From contig JAIUOB010000003.1 in the NCBI GenBank assembly GCA_020161135.1, positions 1 to 64,000 of the forward strand: a stretch of DNA of 64,000 nt. The letters are read 5' to 3'. Within the stretch, counting starts at the first letter, position 1. Every line of letters begins with the position of its first letter. The translations under genes were made by a program, and so were the position numbers. The DNA is from Gemmatimonadota bacterium. GTDB taxonomy: Bacteria; Gemmatimonadota; Gemmatimonadetes; Gemmatimonadales; Gemmatimonadaceae. This document shows, piece by piece, positions 1 through 9,856 of this stretch. The notes below the pieces were generated by a model. The model was given only the letters and a program-made list of their open reading frames with translations, made no database searches and had not been told where the DNA came from.

Positions 1-120
1 TGCCGATCCTGCGATGTCGTCGAACTGTGCGAGAGCACCATTGGCGGCGACGGACACCGTGAAGACAATACCGACTGCCATTACCCACATTGGCAGGATG
101 AAGCTGAGGAACGATGGTGA
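1..120 (-). pseudogene. Fragment of a Bcr/CflA-like MFS drug-efflux transporter
   Basis: Read on the minus strand in the frame whose last codon is bases 3-1, this stretch encodes a hydrophobic helix (FILPMWVMAVGIVFTVSV) followed by ANGAL and, at the window edge, IAGSA. Helix-ANGAL-AGSA resembles the late transmembrane segments of Bcr/CflA-type multidrug exporters, in which an AGSA/AGTA motif recurs. The part that should precede it, at higher coordinates, is replaced by a transposase remnant read on the other strand, so the gene appears cut at its N-terminal side near base 105-125. It continues off the left edge. The identification rests on about 40 residues and is tentative. Confidence 0.4.
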
Positions 121-347
121 ACCGAAATCATACCCGGCAGATGCAACGTCGCCTCGATTCGGCCGAGGGCCGGGCGCAGTACGGGCGCCGCTTCGCGACG
201 GTAGAGCCGGTCTTCGCCAACCTCCGGCACAACAAGGGACTCGCGCGCTTCACGCTGCGCGGCCGCGCCAAGGTCGACGGGCAGTGGAAGCTCTTCTGCC
301 TGGTCCATAACATCGAGAAGCTGGCTCACGCGGGGTACGCCGCCTAA
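114..347 (+). pseudogene. 3' remnant of an IS1182-type transposase (DDE_Tnp_1_6)
   Basis: The 77 residues match the extreme C-terminus of IS1182-like DDE transposases: a GRAQYGRRFATVEPVFANLR block, then RFTLRGRAKVDGQWKLFCLV and HNIEKL. Full-length enzymes of this type have well over 400 residues, so only the tail survives. A TGA at 105-107 closes the frame just upstream, and no catalytic DDE core is present, so this is an inactive scar. The stop codon TAA (345-347) lies inside an RYYYAAC-type core of the neighbouring palindrome. The fragment abuts the truncated transporter on the other strand, which suggests that an insertion and later deletion removed most of both genes. Confidence 0.75.
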
Positions 348-402
348 CGGGTCGCGGGAGCGCCCAGTCGCGCCTCACACACACCGTTAGGCGCTGGCGT
401 AC
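335..402. repeat. Inverted repeat with attC-like core sites
   Basis: The arms are GTACGCCGCCTAACGG (335-350) and CCGTTAGGCGCTGGCGTAC (384-402); they are complementary apart from three extra bases in the right arm. Each arm contains an integron-type core: GCCTAAC (342-348, RYYYAAC) and GTTAGGC (385-391, GTTRRRY). Spacing and cores suit a short attC site, but the pairing inside the loop is weak. It could equally be an insertion-sequence end or a hairpin. Confidence 0.4.
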
Positions 403-487
403 GGTCCACCGGCCGCCCGACCCACTTGCTCGTCGCGGGAGCGCATATCGAGCACTCGTCGGCCCTCGCAGTCGGCTTATTCTACAT

Positions 488-585
488 CCTCAACGTTCTA
501 GCTCAGCTACAGCGGAAGGCAATAGAGTGCGGCCGGAGGCCGCACGACACAATAGATCCGCTGTCTGCTGCAGCGTGGGTTAAGC
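488..585 (-). other. Candidate attC recombination site
   Basis: On the minus strand the element starts with GCTTAAC (585-579) and ends with GTTGAGG (494-488), close to the R'' and R' consensus (the last base departs from GTTRRRY). Between them it can fold into a long, imperfect stem: ACAGCGGA pairs with TCCGCTGT, GTGCGGCC pairs with GGCCGCAC around a TCC loop, and CAGC pairs with GCTG, leaving unpaired bases on the arms. Such extrahelical bases are typical of attC sites. It lies about 35 bases beyond the stop codon of the adjacent minus-strand gene, where a cassette attC should lie. No integrase gene is present in the window. Confidence 0.45.
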
Positions 586-1149
586 CGCACCGGAGCACGG
601 CAGTCGCGTGGGGTCCTTCTCACGTGAGTGCTGCATGGTGGGTCGCTGGGAGGGCGTCTGCGCCCGATCCCGGCGACACGCGAGGTGGCTGCGCATCAGC
701 GCGACGCGCGAGGGCGAGTGATCCGAAGCCGAACGTGGCACCCACCAGGCTATTCTGCAGGAGGGTGAGGACGGCGATGCGTGCTGGAAGGGCGTCGGAG
801 AAGCCGGAGATCGCGAGGGCGACCGTGACGGCAGGAAGCACAACGGCGCCGATCGCTCCCCATCGCGCCATGTCAGGCGCGCGCAGCGACGCGAGCGTAC
901 GGCCGCGTCCTGCGACGAGAAGGACGCTTGCGAATACGATACCGCTGAGCGCACCGCGCACCGCCGTCCCAAACACGGCGAGCGCGAGGAAGCGTGGAGC
1001 GGACATTTGGGCTCCGAGCATCGCCGCAATGGCGAGCTTGATCGCCCAAAAGCCAACGGAGGCGACACTCCAAAGCAGCGCCGTTCCAGCCATTCCACGA
1101 ACTCGTCGCGCTAGCATGACAACGAACTCCTGTTTGAGTGCGGCTTAAC
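579..1149. repeat. 12-bp inverted repeats flanking the cassette-like gene
   Basis: GTTAAGCCGCAC at 579-590 and its exact reverse complement at 1138-1149 bracket one minus-strand gene. In an integron cassette the first bases of the cassette match the R'' core of its own attC; here the match covers the core and five further bases. Confidence 0.5.
620..1117 (-). CDS. Hypothetical four-helix membrane protein, cassette-like
   Basis: The protein has 165 residues and I do not recognise its family. It shows about four hydrophobic segments, near residues 10-35, 43-68, 84-106 and 116-140, followed by a polar Pro/Ala-rich tail, so it should sit in the cytoplasmic membrane. The ATG start is supported by AGGAG (complement of 1127-1131) nine bases upstream. 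The leader is only 32 bases from the flanking repeat to the ATG, and the stop lies 35 bases before the attC-like element; this compact layout is that of an integron gene cassette. The gene stands alone on the minus strand next to a transposase remnant, and its function cannot be inferred. Competing plus-strand frames look like shadows. Confidence 0.6.
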   Translation of the reverse strand: MLARRVRGMAGTALLWSVASVGFWAIKLAIAAMLGAQMSAPRFLALAVFGTAVRGALSGIVFASVLLVAGRGRTLASLRAPDMARWGAIGAVVLPAVTVALAISGFSDALPARIAVLTLLQNSLVGATFGFGSLALARRADAQPPRVSPGSGADALPATHHAALT

Positions 1150-1366
1150 GCCGATTCTCTTGCAGGGAGAACTTGCAGCGAGGGCCTTATCCCGCAACCG
1201 CACGCAAGAAAAGCCAGCAACGCCGCACAGCCGAACGTCACCGCAACCCCCGGCGCATCAATCGCTTGCGCAGCGCGCCCCCGCCAGCGCGTCTCCGTTT
1301 TCTGCAGCACGCCACGCAAGAGAACACGTCACCGCGCCGAGCCCCCCGCGCCTCACCCCCCAACGC
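1150..1366. other. Stretch with no recognisable gene
   Basis: I see no protein with family features on either strand and no RNA gene here. The overlapping open frames are low-complexity Arg/Pro/Ala products typical of high-GC shadows. Confidence 0.5.
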
Positions 1367-1392
1367 AAAAGGCCCGATCCAAGGACCGGGCC
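1367..1392 (-). terminator. Rho-independent terminator of the small minus-strand gene
   Basis: On the minus strand a GGCCCG/CGGGCC stem (1371-1392) with a 10-base loop is followed at once by TTTT (1370-1367). It lies 36 bases past the stop of the small membrane-protein gene. A short tandem array of CCCACAA units (about 1397-1421) separates the two. Confidence 0.65.
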
Positions 1393-1427
1393 CCACACAA
1401 CCCACAACCCACAACCCACAATCGCAG

Positions 1428-1589
1428 TTACCGCATCCCGCCCTGCTTGCTCTTCAGCCACGTCATCGGGATCAGGAACAGCGGCGTCAGGAACAGACCG
1501 AGCAGCAGGTTGATCCAGGTGAGGGCCATGTAGTAGGCCGTCATCCCGAAGCTCGCCCAGATCGTTCCCAGCACGCTGTGATGTTCCAC
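1428..1589 (-). CDS. Small membrane protein, 53 residues
   Basis: The frame ends in a helix rich in Leu/Phe (MALTWINLLLGLFLTPLFLI) and a basic tail with WLKSKQGG. I place the start at the GTG at 1589 because GGAG sits seven bases upstream. An ATG at 1637 would add 16 residues but has no ribosome binding site in front of it. One or two transmembrane segments are predicted by eye. The gene has its own terminator, so it is transcribed separately, divergently from tilS. I do not recognise the family. Confidence 0.6.
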   Translation of the reverse strand: MEHHSVLGTIWASFGMTAYYMALTWINLLLGLFLTPLFLIPMTWLKSKQGGMR

Positions 1590-1707
1590 TGTCGTCTCCG
1601 TGATCGTGTCCGAGGGCCGACATCGCGCGGCCCCCATTGCGCCCGTATGCTAGTCGCGCCCGGGCAGGGAAGGTAGGGGGCACGCCCGTACAATCGCGCC
1701 CACCCGG

Positions 1708-1738
1708 TTGACGCCCCGCCCGCACCGGCCCATAGGTG
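1708..1738 (+). promoter_or_regulatory. Weak candidate promoter for tilS-hpt-ftsH
   Basis: TTGACG (1708-1713) and TAGGTG (1733-1738) are separated by 19 bases. The -10 match is poor, and transcription would start almost at the tilS ATG, giving a near-leaderless message. Confidence 0.25.
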
Positions 1739-1745
1739 CAGGTAT

Positions 1746-3188
1746 ATGGACGCCGGTCCCTACGCGCACGCGACCACCCACGCGGCTCCTCACTCGGCCT
1801 CTCTCACGCCATCCGAGGCCGACGACGCGCTCCTGCGCGCCTCGCTCGAGGTGGCGCTCCGGCACGTCGACACGCCGCTGGTGCTGGCCGTCTCGGGAGG
1901 GCGCGACTCGATGGCCCTCCTGCACGCCATGGCCGCCTGGGCCCCCGAACGCGTCGCCGCGGTGGCCACCTTCGACCACGGCACCGGCCCGCACGCCACC
2001 GAGGCGGCCTCGCTGGTCGCGGCGCAGGCCCGCCGCCTGGGCCTGACGGTCGTGCGTGAACGCGCCCGCTCGGCGCCGGCCGTGCCGGCCACCGAGGCGG
2101 CCTGGCGCGCCGCCCGCTGGGCCTTCCTGCGTCGCGTGGCCCGCGGCTTCCGCGCCCGCGTGGCCACCGCACACACCCGCGACGACCAGCTCGAGACGGT
2201 CGTCATGCGCCTCCTGCGGGGCACGGGGGCCCGGGGGCTGGCCGCGCTCGCCGCCACCTCGCCGGTCGTGCGCCCCTTCCTGGCGCTCTCCCGCGACGAG
2301 CTCGCCCAGTGGGTGGCCAGCCGCCACATCGACTGGGTGGAAGACCCGGCCAATCGCGAGGTGCGCTTCCTCCGCACCCGCGTCCGATTCGACCTGCTGC
2401 CGGCCCTCGAGTCCGCCTCGCCCGGGGTGGGGAGCGACCTGCTGGCCCTCGCCGAGCGCGCCGCCGCATGGCGCCGCGACCTCGACGCCTGGCTCGACCG
2501 CGCGGGACTGTGGGTCGATGACGAACGCGGCCGCGCCACACTGCCGGCCGCCGTCATCGAGGAGACCAACGCGGCGGGACGCGCCGTGGTGTGGGCCGCA
2601 CTGTCTGCACGCGCCGGTGTGGTGCTCGACGCGCGCGGAACCCGTGCGCTGGAACGGTTTACGACTGCACGTCGTGGTGCAGCGGTCCCGCTCGCCGGAG
2701 GTGCCAGTGTGCTGCGTCGTGCGAGCGACGCCAGCAGCGATGGCGGCAGCCATGGCGGCGGCGACCGCGGGCCCGCGCACGATGTCTTCGAGGTGCGACG
2801 CCGCACCGACGAGGCACCGTCCGCATGGCAGGGCGCGGCCGATGCGTTGCCGCTGCGGCTCGGCGCGTGGCGCTTTCGTCGCCTCGCGGCATCCCCGAGC
2901 AGCACGCCGGATGCGTGGGTGCTCGGGTTGCCCGCCACCGCGCGGGTCGTCGTGCGCGCATGGGAGGCCGGAGATCGCATTCGTACCACGGGGGCACCAG
3001 CAGGGCGCAGGGTGGCACGCTACCTTTCAGAGGCTCGTGTTCCTGCGCTCGACCGGCCGCGGTGGCCGGTGGTGCTCGTCGATGACGAGGTGGCGTGGGT
3101 CCCCGGTGTCTGCCGCAGCGGTGCGGCACCGCCCCGGTCCGGTCGGCCGGCGTTGATCTGGTATCGCTGTGAGCGCGCGCGTGAGTGA
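1746..3188 (+). CDS. tilS: tRNA(Ile)-lysidine synthetase
   Basis: TilS attaches lysine to C34 of the tRNA(Ile) with anticodon CAU, using ATP, so that it reads AUA rather than AUG. The N-terminal PP-loop ATP pyrophosphatase is evident from SGGRDS at residues 50-55 and from [12 protein letters not shown] about 70 residues later, with the tRNA-contact region [10 protein letters not shown] following. The C-terminal substrate-binding domain is visible near the end ([11 protein letters not shown]...[14 protein letters not shown]). The 480 residues are in the family range. The last 20 bases overlap the start of hpt, and the tilS-hpt-ftsH order is the one seen in many bacteria, including Bacillus. 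A stretch near residues 325-345 is rich in Ser/Gly/Asp and probably a loop. Confidence 0.92.
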   Translation: MDAGPYAHATTHAAPHSASLTPSEADDALLRASLEVALRHVDTPLVLAVSGGRDSMALLHAMAAWAPERVAAVATFDHGTGPHATEAASLVAAQARRLGLTVVRERARSAPAVPATEAAWRAARWAFLRRVARGFRARVATAHTRDDQLETVVMRLLRGTGARGLAALAATSPVVRPFLALSRDELAQWVASRHIDWVEDPANREVRFLRTRVRFDLLPALESASPGVGSDLLALAERAAAWRRDLDAWLDRAGLWVDDERGRATLPAAVIEETNAAGRAVVWAALSARAGVVLDARGTRALERFTTARRGAAVPLAGGASVLRRASDASSDGGSHGGGDRGPAHDVFEVRRRTDEAPSAWQGAADALPLRLGAWRFRRLAASPSSTPDAWVLGLPATARVVVRAWEAGDRIRTTGAPAGRRVARYLSEARVPALDRPRWPVVLVDDEVAWVPGVCRSGAAPPRSGRPALIWYRCERARE

Positions 3189-3738
3189 GCTGACCCAGAA
3201 GGCCGATCCCCGACTCGATGGACGCGCCGTGCGACGCATCGTCTACGATGCCGCCGCCATTCAGGCGCGCGTCGAAGGGCTGGGGGCCGAGATCACGGCC
3301 GCCTACCCGGAGGGGGAGCTGCTGGTGCTGGGGCTGCTCAAGGGGAGCTTCATCTTCCTCAGCGACCTGGTCCGCCACATCTCGCGTCCGCTGCAGGTCG
3401 ATTTCCTCGTCGCCTCGTCCTACGGCGACGCCATGGAATCGAGTGGGGTCGTGCGGCTTCTCTACGATCCGGAAACGGAACTGGAGGGGAAGCACATTCT
3501 ACTGGTGGAGGACATCGTCGATTCCGGGCGGACCCTCAACCGCCTCATCGATCTCCTGTCCGAGCGCCGCCCGCAGTCCCTCGAGATCTGCGCGCTGCTT
3601 CACAAGCACATCGCCACTGAACTGCATCACCCGACCCGCTTCGTCGGTTTCGATGCCCCTCACGAATTCCTGGTCGGGTACGGGCTCGATCATGCCGAGA
3701 ACTTCCGGCACCTCCCGTACGTGGCCAGTCTGGAGTAA
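3169..3738 (+). CDS. hpt: Hypoxanthine phosphoribosyltransferase
   Basis: This purine-salvage enzyme joins hypoxanthine or guanine to PRPP, giving IMP or GMP. The PRPP-binding signature is [11 protein letters not shown] at residues 113-123 with the paired acidic residues E114 and D115. The phosphate-binding [12 protein letters not shown] lies upstream, and the purine-site lid and [16 protein letters not shown] are at the C-terminus. The 189 residues are typical. The GTG start at 3169 lies inside tilS (20-base overlap), so the two are translationally coupled. ftsH begins 12 bases after the stop. Confidence 0.95.
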   Translation: MSARVSELTQKADPRLDGRAVRRIVYDAAAIQARVEGLGAEITAAYPEGELLVLGLLKGSFIFLSDLVRHISRPLQVDFLVASSYGDAMESSGVVRLLYDPETELEGKHILLVEDIVDSGRTLNRLIDLLSERRPQSLEICALLHKHIATELHHPTRFVGFDAPHEFLVGYGLDHAENFRHLPYVASLE

Positions 3739-3750
3739 CGCGGTTTCCTC

Positions 3751-5739
<1,989 letters not shown>

Positions 5740-5810
5740 CGACCTCTCTGAAGGCTCGCGCAGGCCTCCGCATTCCCACGCCGATCGTCGCCGCTGTCAC
5801 GGCGACGATC

Positions 5811-7589
5811 GTGCTTTGGGGCACCTATCTCACCACCGCCGCGCCCGACCTCACCTTCTGGGACGCGCCGGAGTTCATTGCTGCCGCGCGCACGCTGGGC
5901 ATTCCGCATCCGCCGGGCACCCCGCTGTGGGTGCTGCTGGGGCACATCGGCGGTCAGTGGTTCGATGCGCTGAGTCCACCGCGGGCGGTCACCATGGTGG
6001 CGCTTTCGGTCGCGGCGCTCACCGGCGGGTTGGGCGCGAGCATGGCCGCGCGCTGGATCGGCGGGCGCGGCGCGGTGGTGGCCGCGGTGGCTGCCGGCAC
6101 CATGTACACGGTGTGGAGCAATGCCACCGAAGCGGAGGTGTACGCCTTCGCGCTGTTCGCGTCGGTGGCGATGCTGGCGGCGGGGGAATGGGCCGGACGT
6201 GCGGACGCGAGCGACCTGCAGCGGGCGCGTGGGCGTGCGCTCGTGGCGTTCATCGCGGGCCTCGCAGTGCCGTTGCACCTGAGCGTGCTGGTGGCGCTGC
6301 CGGCGGCGGTGGCGTTCGCGTGGCGCGGTGCTTGGCCGCGTGCGCGCGAGGTGGCCACCTGGGTTGCCCTCGTCGCGCTGGGCCTTTCGGCTGTGGCCAT
6401 CCTGCCGCTGCTGTCGGCGCAGGACCCCGCGATCGATTCGGGACATCCGGTCACGCTGCGTGCACTCATCGCCGTGCTGCGGCGTGAGCAGTACGTGGTG
6501 GCAGGGCTCTGGCCGCGCATGGCGCCGCTGTGGCTGCAGGTGGGGAACGTGTTCCAGTGGGCCGACTGGCAGGTGGCCTATGGTGCGCATCCGTTCCCCA
6601 CACCTGCGCTGGTGCGCACGCCGCTCAGCGTGGCCTTCGGGGTGTTGGGGGTGTTGGGGCTGCGCGCGCTCGGCCGCCACGATGCGCGCGTCTCGCGCGC
6701 CATGCTGGTGCTCGTGGTGAGCGCGCTCGTGGGCGTGGCGGTGTGGCTCAACCTGCGTGCGGGGCCATCGTACGGATATGGCGTGCTTCCCGACGGGGCG
6801 CCGCACGAGGCCCGCGAGCGCGACTACTTCTTTGCGCTGGGCTTCTGGGCGTGGGGGCTGCTTGCCGGTGTGGGGGCGGCGGCCATCGCGCGCGACCTGG
6901 CGGCGCGCGTGCGTCTTCCCGCGCTGCGGGTGCTGGCCATGGCGCCGCTGGCGGTGGCGCTGGTGCCACTGTTCGCGAATCGCGCCGTGGCCGACCGCAC
7001 GCGTGAGCCGGTGGCCACGCTGCCGCGCACCTACGCGCGCCTGTTGCTCGACGCGGTGCCCATGCGCGGCGTGCTCCTCGCCGGTGGAGACAACGACACC
7101 TTCCCGCTGTGGTACCTGCAGCAGGTGGAGGACTATCGCCCCGACGTGACGGTGGTGACGGTGCCGCTGCTCGGGGCGGGCTGGTATCGGGCCTGGCTCA
7201 TCGAGCAGGGGTTGCTGCCCGCGCGCGTGGCCACGGCGTGGCCGGGGCGGCAGGCGGTGCTGCAGTCCATCGTCATGCACGCTACGCGGGCCCGGCGCGA
7301 GGTGCGCGCCAGTGCGCTGCTGCCGCGCGCCCATCGGGTGGAGAGCGCCCCTACGGAGGCGTGGCGGCTGGAAGGGCTGGTGTACGCGCCCGAGCCGGGG
7401 GCACCCGGAAGCACGCGGCTGGACGCGGTGCGGCAGGCGCAGGCGGCCGCGCAGGTGCCGCTGGGGGCGCTGGCGCCGCTGCCGCCGGGGGCCGACCCGG
7501 CCGCCGACGTGGCCCAGCAGCTCCTCCGCTGCGCGAGCATCACGAACCGTGCCGACCCGTTACTTGTGTCGGGGTGCGGGGGGTTCTAA
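5811..7589 (+). CDS. DUF2723 polytopic membrane protein (TMEM260-like)
   Basis: The N-terminal block APDLTFWDAPEFIAAARTLG followed by IPHPPGTPLWVLLG is the signature of DUF2723, a multi-helix family related to GT-C glycosyltransferases; the vertebrate relative TMEM260 is an O-mannosyltransferase. About ten hydrophobic helices are visible, and a soluble part follows from about residue 400 (GGDNDTFPLWYLQQVEDYRPDVTVV). A protein-glycosylation role is inference only. The start is uncertain: the GTG at 5811 falls inside the first hydrophobic helix, while the frame stays open back to a TGA at 5721-5723 and offers only CTG codons (5736, 5748). The true N-terminus may therefore lie 20-25 residues upstream. 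yggS starts 11 bases after the stop. Confidence 0.82.
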   Translation: MLWGTYLTTAAPDLTFWDAPEFIAAARTLGIPHPPGTPLWVLLGHIGGQWFDALSPPRAVTMVALSVAALTGGLGASMAARWIGGRGAVVAAVAAGTMYTVWSNATEAEVYAFALFASVAMLAAGEWAGRADASDLQRARGRALVAFIAGLAVPLHLSVLVALPAAVAFAWRGAWPRAREVATWVALVALGLSAVAILPLLSAQDPAIDSGHPVTLRALIAVLRREQYVVAGLWPRMAPLWLQVGNVFQWADWQVAYGAHPFPTPALVRTPLSVAFGVLGVLGLRALGRHDARVSRAMLVLVVSALVGVAVWLNLRAGPSYGYGVLPDGAPHEARERDYFFALGFWAWGLLAGVGAAAIARDLAARVRLPALRVLAMAPLAVALVPLFANRAVADRTREPVATLPRTYARLLLDAVPMRGVLLAGGDNDTFPLWYLQQVEDYRPDVTVVTVPLLGAGWYRAWLIEQGLLPARVATAWPGRQAVLQSIVMHATRARREVRASALLPRAHRVESAPTEAWRLEGLVYAPEPGAPGSTRLDAVRQAQAAAQVPLGALAPLPPGADPAADVAQQLLRCASITNRADPLLVSGCGGF

Positions 7590-7600
7590 CCTTATGTGCT

Positions 7601-8296
7601 ATGCCAATTTCCGAGCAAACCGCAAGCGCCGTGCGGGAGGCGGTGGACGAGGTGCGCGAGCGCATCGCGGCGGCCCGGAATCGTGGCGGACATGGGCAGG
7701 ACGTCACCCTCGTGGCGGTCACCAAGACGCACGGCCCTGAGGCCGTCGAGGCCGCCTGGGCGGCCGGCGTGACCGACGTGGGGGAGAACCGGGTGCAGGA
7801 GGCCGAGTCCAAGATGGCGGCGGTCTCGGTGCCGGTCCGCTGGCATCTCATCGGACACCTGCAGCGCAACAAGGCCAAGGCAGCGCTCAAGTTCGCGCTG
7901 GTGCACGGCATGGACAGTGAGCGGCTGGCGGTGGCGCTGCACGACGCGGCGCAGGCGGCCGGCACCACGCTCGACGTGCTGCTGCAGGTGAACGTGAGCG
8001 GTGAGGACACCAAGAGCGGGGTAGCGCCGGAGAGTGTGCCGGCGCTCGCCGATCGGTTGCATGCGTTGCCCGCGCTGCGGGTGCGGGGCGCCATGACCAT
8101 GGCCCCCTTCGACGCCAGCGAGCAGGTGCTGCGTACCGTGTTTCGCGGCGCGCGCGAGGCACGGCAGCAGTTGCAGGCGGCCGGACATCCGGCCGAGTGG
8201 TTGAGCATGGGCATGTCGGGCGACTACGAGGTGGCGGTGGAGGAAGGGGCCACCCACGTGCGTCTGGGCACGGTGCTGTTCGGAACCCGAACCTGA
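7601..8296 (+). CDS. yggS: PLP-homeostasis protein of the YggS/PLPBP family
   Basis: YggS-type proteins bind pyridoxal phosphate in a single TIM barrel and maintain B6 and amino-acid balance; no enzyme reaction is established for them. The PLP lysine is K42 in LVAVTKTHG, followed by the family block VGENRVQEAESK and later WHLIGHLQRNK. The C-terminal phosphate-binding part reads LSMGMSGDYEVAVEEGATHVRLG. The ATG at 7601 gives 231 residues, the usual length; the longer open frame upstream is a shadow of the preceding gene. It is followed ten bases later by divIVA, an association known from the ylm cell-division region of Firmicutes and Actinobacteria. Confidence 0.93.
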   Translation: MPISEQTASAVREAVDEVRERIAAARNRGGHGQDVTLVAVTKTHGPEAVEAAWAAGVTDVGENRVQEAESKMAAVSVPVRWHLIGHLQRNKAKAALKFALVHGMDSERLAVALHDAAQAAGTTLDVLLQVNVSGEDTKSGVAPESVPALADRLHALPALRVRGAMTMAPFDASEQVLRTVFRGAREARQQLQAAGHPAEWLSMGMSGDYEVAVEEGATHVRLGTVLFGTRT

Positions 8297-8306
8297 GTCA
8301 CAACGC

Positions 8307-8909
8307 ATGACGGACGGCGGATTCCACCTGACCGCGCTCGACGCGCGGCGCTACGACTTCGGCAACGCGCTGCGCGGCTACGACCGTGCGCGCGTCGATC
8401 AGTTTCGCGAGCAGGTGGCCGAAGAGCTCGAGCGGCTGGCGCGCGCCAACCAGGAGCTCGACGCCGCCGCGCGGCGCGCCGAGGAGCAGCTCCGCGACTT
8501 CCAGCAGCGCGACCGGGCCATCAACGAGGCGCTCGTGAGTGCGCAGCAGTTGCGTAACGACATCCGCACGCAGGCCGAACGCGAGGCGCAACTGGTGGTG
8601 CGCGAGGCGCAGGCCGAGGGCGACCGGCAACTGCAGGGCATCCGCGAGCAGATCCGCCGCGCCGAAGACGAACTGCAGGCGCTGTGGCGCACGCGGCGCG
8701 CCTTCATCGCGCAGATGCGGCACCAGCTCGAGCGGCATCTCACGGAGCTCAACAGCGCCGAGGGAGAGCCGGTGCCCAGCTTCACGCCGCCGTCGTACAC
8801 GCCGCCGGGCGGCAGTGAGCCGCCGGTGGCGCGCGACGTGCGCGAACTGCCGCCGCGCCCCGCCATGCCCACGCCGTCGTGGCTCGATGTGGTGGAGGAC
8901 GAAAAGTGA
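8307..8909 (+). CDS. divIVA: DivIVA-domain coiled-coil protein
   Basis: DivIVA proteins recognise curved membrane and recruit division or growth machinery to poles and septa. The N-terminal signature is [26 protein letters not shown] (about residues 8-33), the membrane-binding crossed-loop domain. A long heptad-rich coiled coil follows to about residue 145, and the tail is Pro-rich. At 200 residues it is in the usual range. The stop overlaps the PNP start by three bases. The position yggS-divIVA-...-ileS matches the division-linked neighbourhood of Gram-positive bacteria, which supports a cell-envelope or polarity role rather than an unrelated coiled coil. Confidence 0.88.
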   Translation: MTDGGFHLTALDARRYDFGNALRGYDRARVDQFREQVAEELERLARANQELDAAARRAEEQLRDFQQRDRAINEALVSAQQLRNDIRTQAEREAQLVVREAQAEGDRQLQGIREQIRRAEDELQALWRTRRAFIAQMRHQLERHLTELNSAEGEPVPSFTPPSYTPPGGSEPPVARDVRELPPRPAMPTPSWLDVVEDEK

Positions 8910-9808
8910 CCGGTGGCCCCCGCGCCCGCCCGCAGCTCCAGTACACGCAGGAGCACTCGGCCGTCGGCCTGTCGCACCCCGCCCTGGGGCTGCACGCCCG
9001 CGAGCGCATCGAGGCGTGCGCACAGGCGGTGCGCGCGCGCTTCGCCAAGCCCGTCGACGCCGCCATCATCCTCGGCACGGGGCTGGGCGGCATCGCGAAC
9101 GAGATCGAGGTGGAGCAGGTCATCGACTACCGCGACCTCCCCAACTTCCCGCTCAGCACGGTGGAGACGCACCGCGGCCGCCTGCTGTGCGGCACGCTGT
9201 CGGGGCGCACGGTGGTGGCCATGCAGGGACGCTTCCACCGCTACGAAGGCTACTCGCTGCAGCAGGTCACGTTCCCGGTGCGCGTGCTGCGAGCCCTCGG
9301 CGCGTCCACGCTGGTGGTGAGCAACGCCTGCGGCGGCATGCATCCGCTGTGGCGGCCGGGCGATCTCATGCTCATTGCGGACCACATCAACCTGCTGGGC
9401 GACAATCCGCTCATCGGCCCCAACGACGACACGCTCGGCCCGCGCTTCCCCGACATGTCGGAGCCGTACGATGCGGCGCTGCGTGCGGTCGCGCGTGACG
9501 TGGCGCGCGAGGCCGGCATCACGCTCCGCGAGGGCGTGTACGTGGCGGTGCAGGGGCCCAACCTCGAGACGCGCGCCGAGTACCGCCTGCTGCGCGGCCT
9601 AGGCGCCGATGTCGTGGGCATGTCCACCGTGCCCGAGGTCATCGTGGCCGTGCATGGCGGCATGCGGGTGCTGGGCCTGTCGATCATCACCGACCAGTGC
9701 CTGCCCGACGCGCTCGAGCCCGCGAGCCTCGCGCAGATCATCGACGTGGCGCGTGCCGCCGAGCCGAGCCTGTCGACCGTGGTGAAGGGTGTGCTCGCGC
9801 GCCTCTGA
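8906..9808 (+). CDS. Purine nucleoside phosphorylase (inosine/guanosine type)
   Basis: The enzyme cleaves inosine and guanosine with phosphate, giving the base and ribose 1-phosphate. Family blocks are the phosphate-binding [11 protein letters not shown], the substrate-site run [20 protein letters not shown] with [11 protein letters not shown], and [16 protein letters not shown] followed by [13 protein letters not shown]. These fit the trimeric (PunA/family 2) class rather than the hexameric DeoD type. I chose the GTG at 8906 because GGAGG (8893-8897) lies just upstream and because it overlaps the divIVA stop as GTGA; this gives 300 residues. With hpt it suggests active purine salvage. Its place between divIVA and ileS is unusual. 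Confidence 0.92.
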   Translation: MTGGPRARPQLQYTQEHSAVGLSHPALGLHARERIEACAQAVRARFAKPVDAAIILGTGLGGIANEIEVEQVIDYRDLPNFPLSTVETHRGRLLCGTLSGRTVVAMQGRFHRYEGYSLQQVTFPVRVLRALGASTLVVSNACGGMHPLWRPGDLMLIADHINLLGDNPLIGPNDDTLGPRFPDMSEPYDAALRAVARDVAREAGITLREGVYVAVQGPNLETRAEYRLLRGLGADVVGMSTVPEVIVAVHGGMRVLGLSIITDQCLPDALEPASLAQIIDVARAAEPSLSTVVKGVLARL

Positions 9809-9856
9809 GGCGCGTGGACCGCTGCGCACCCCTTCGCTGACTTCCTTCCCGTTGCT

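Noticed and set aside
1397..1421. CCCACAA tandem units as a CRISPR array
   Set aside because: Units are seven bases long without spacers; this is a short tandem repeat beside a terminator.
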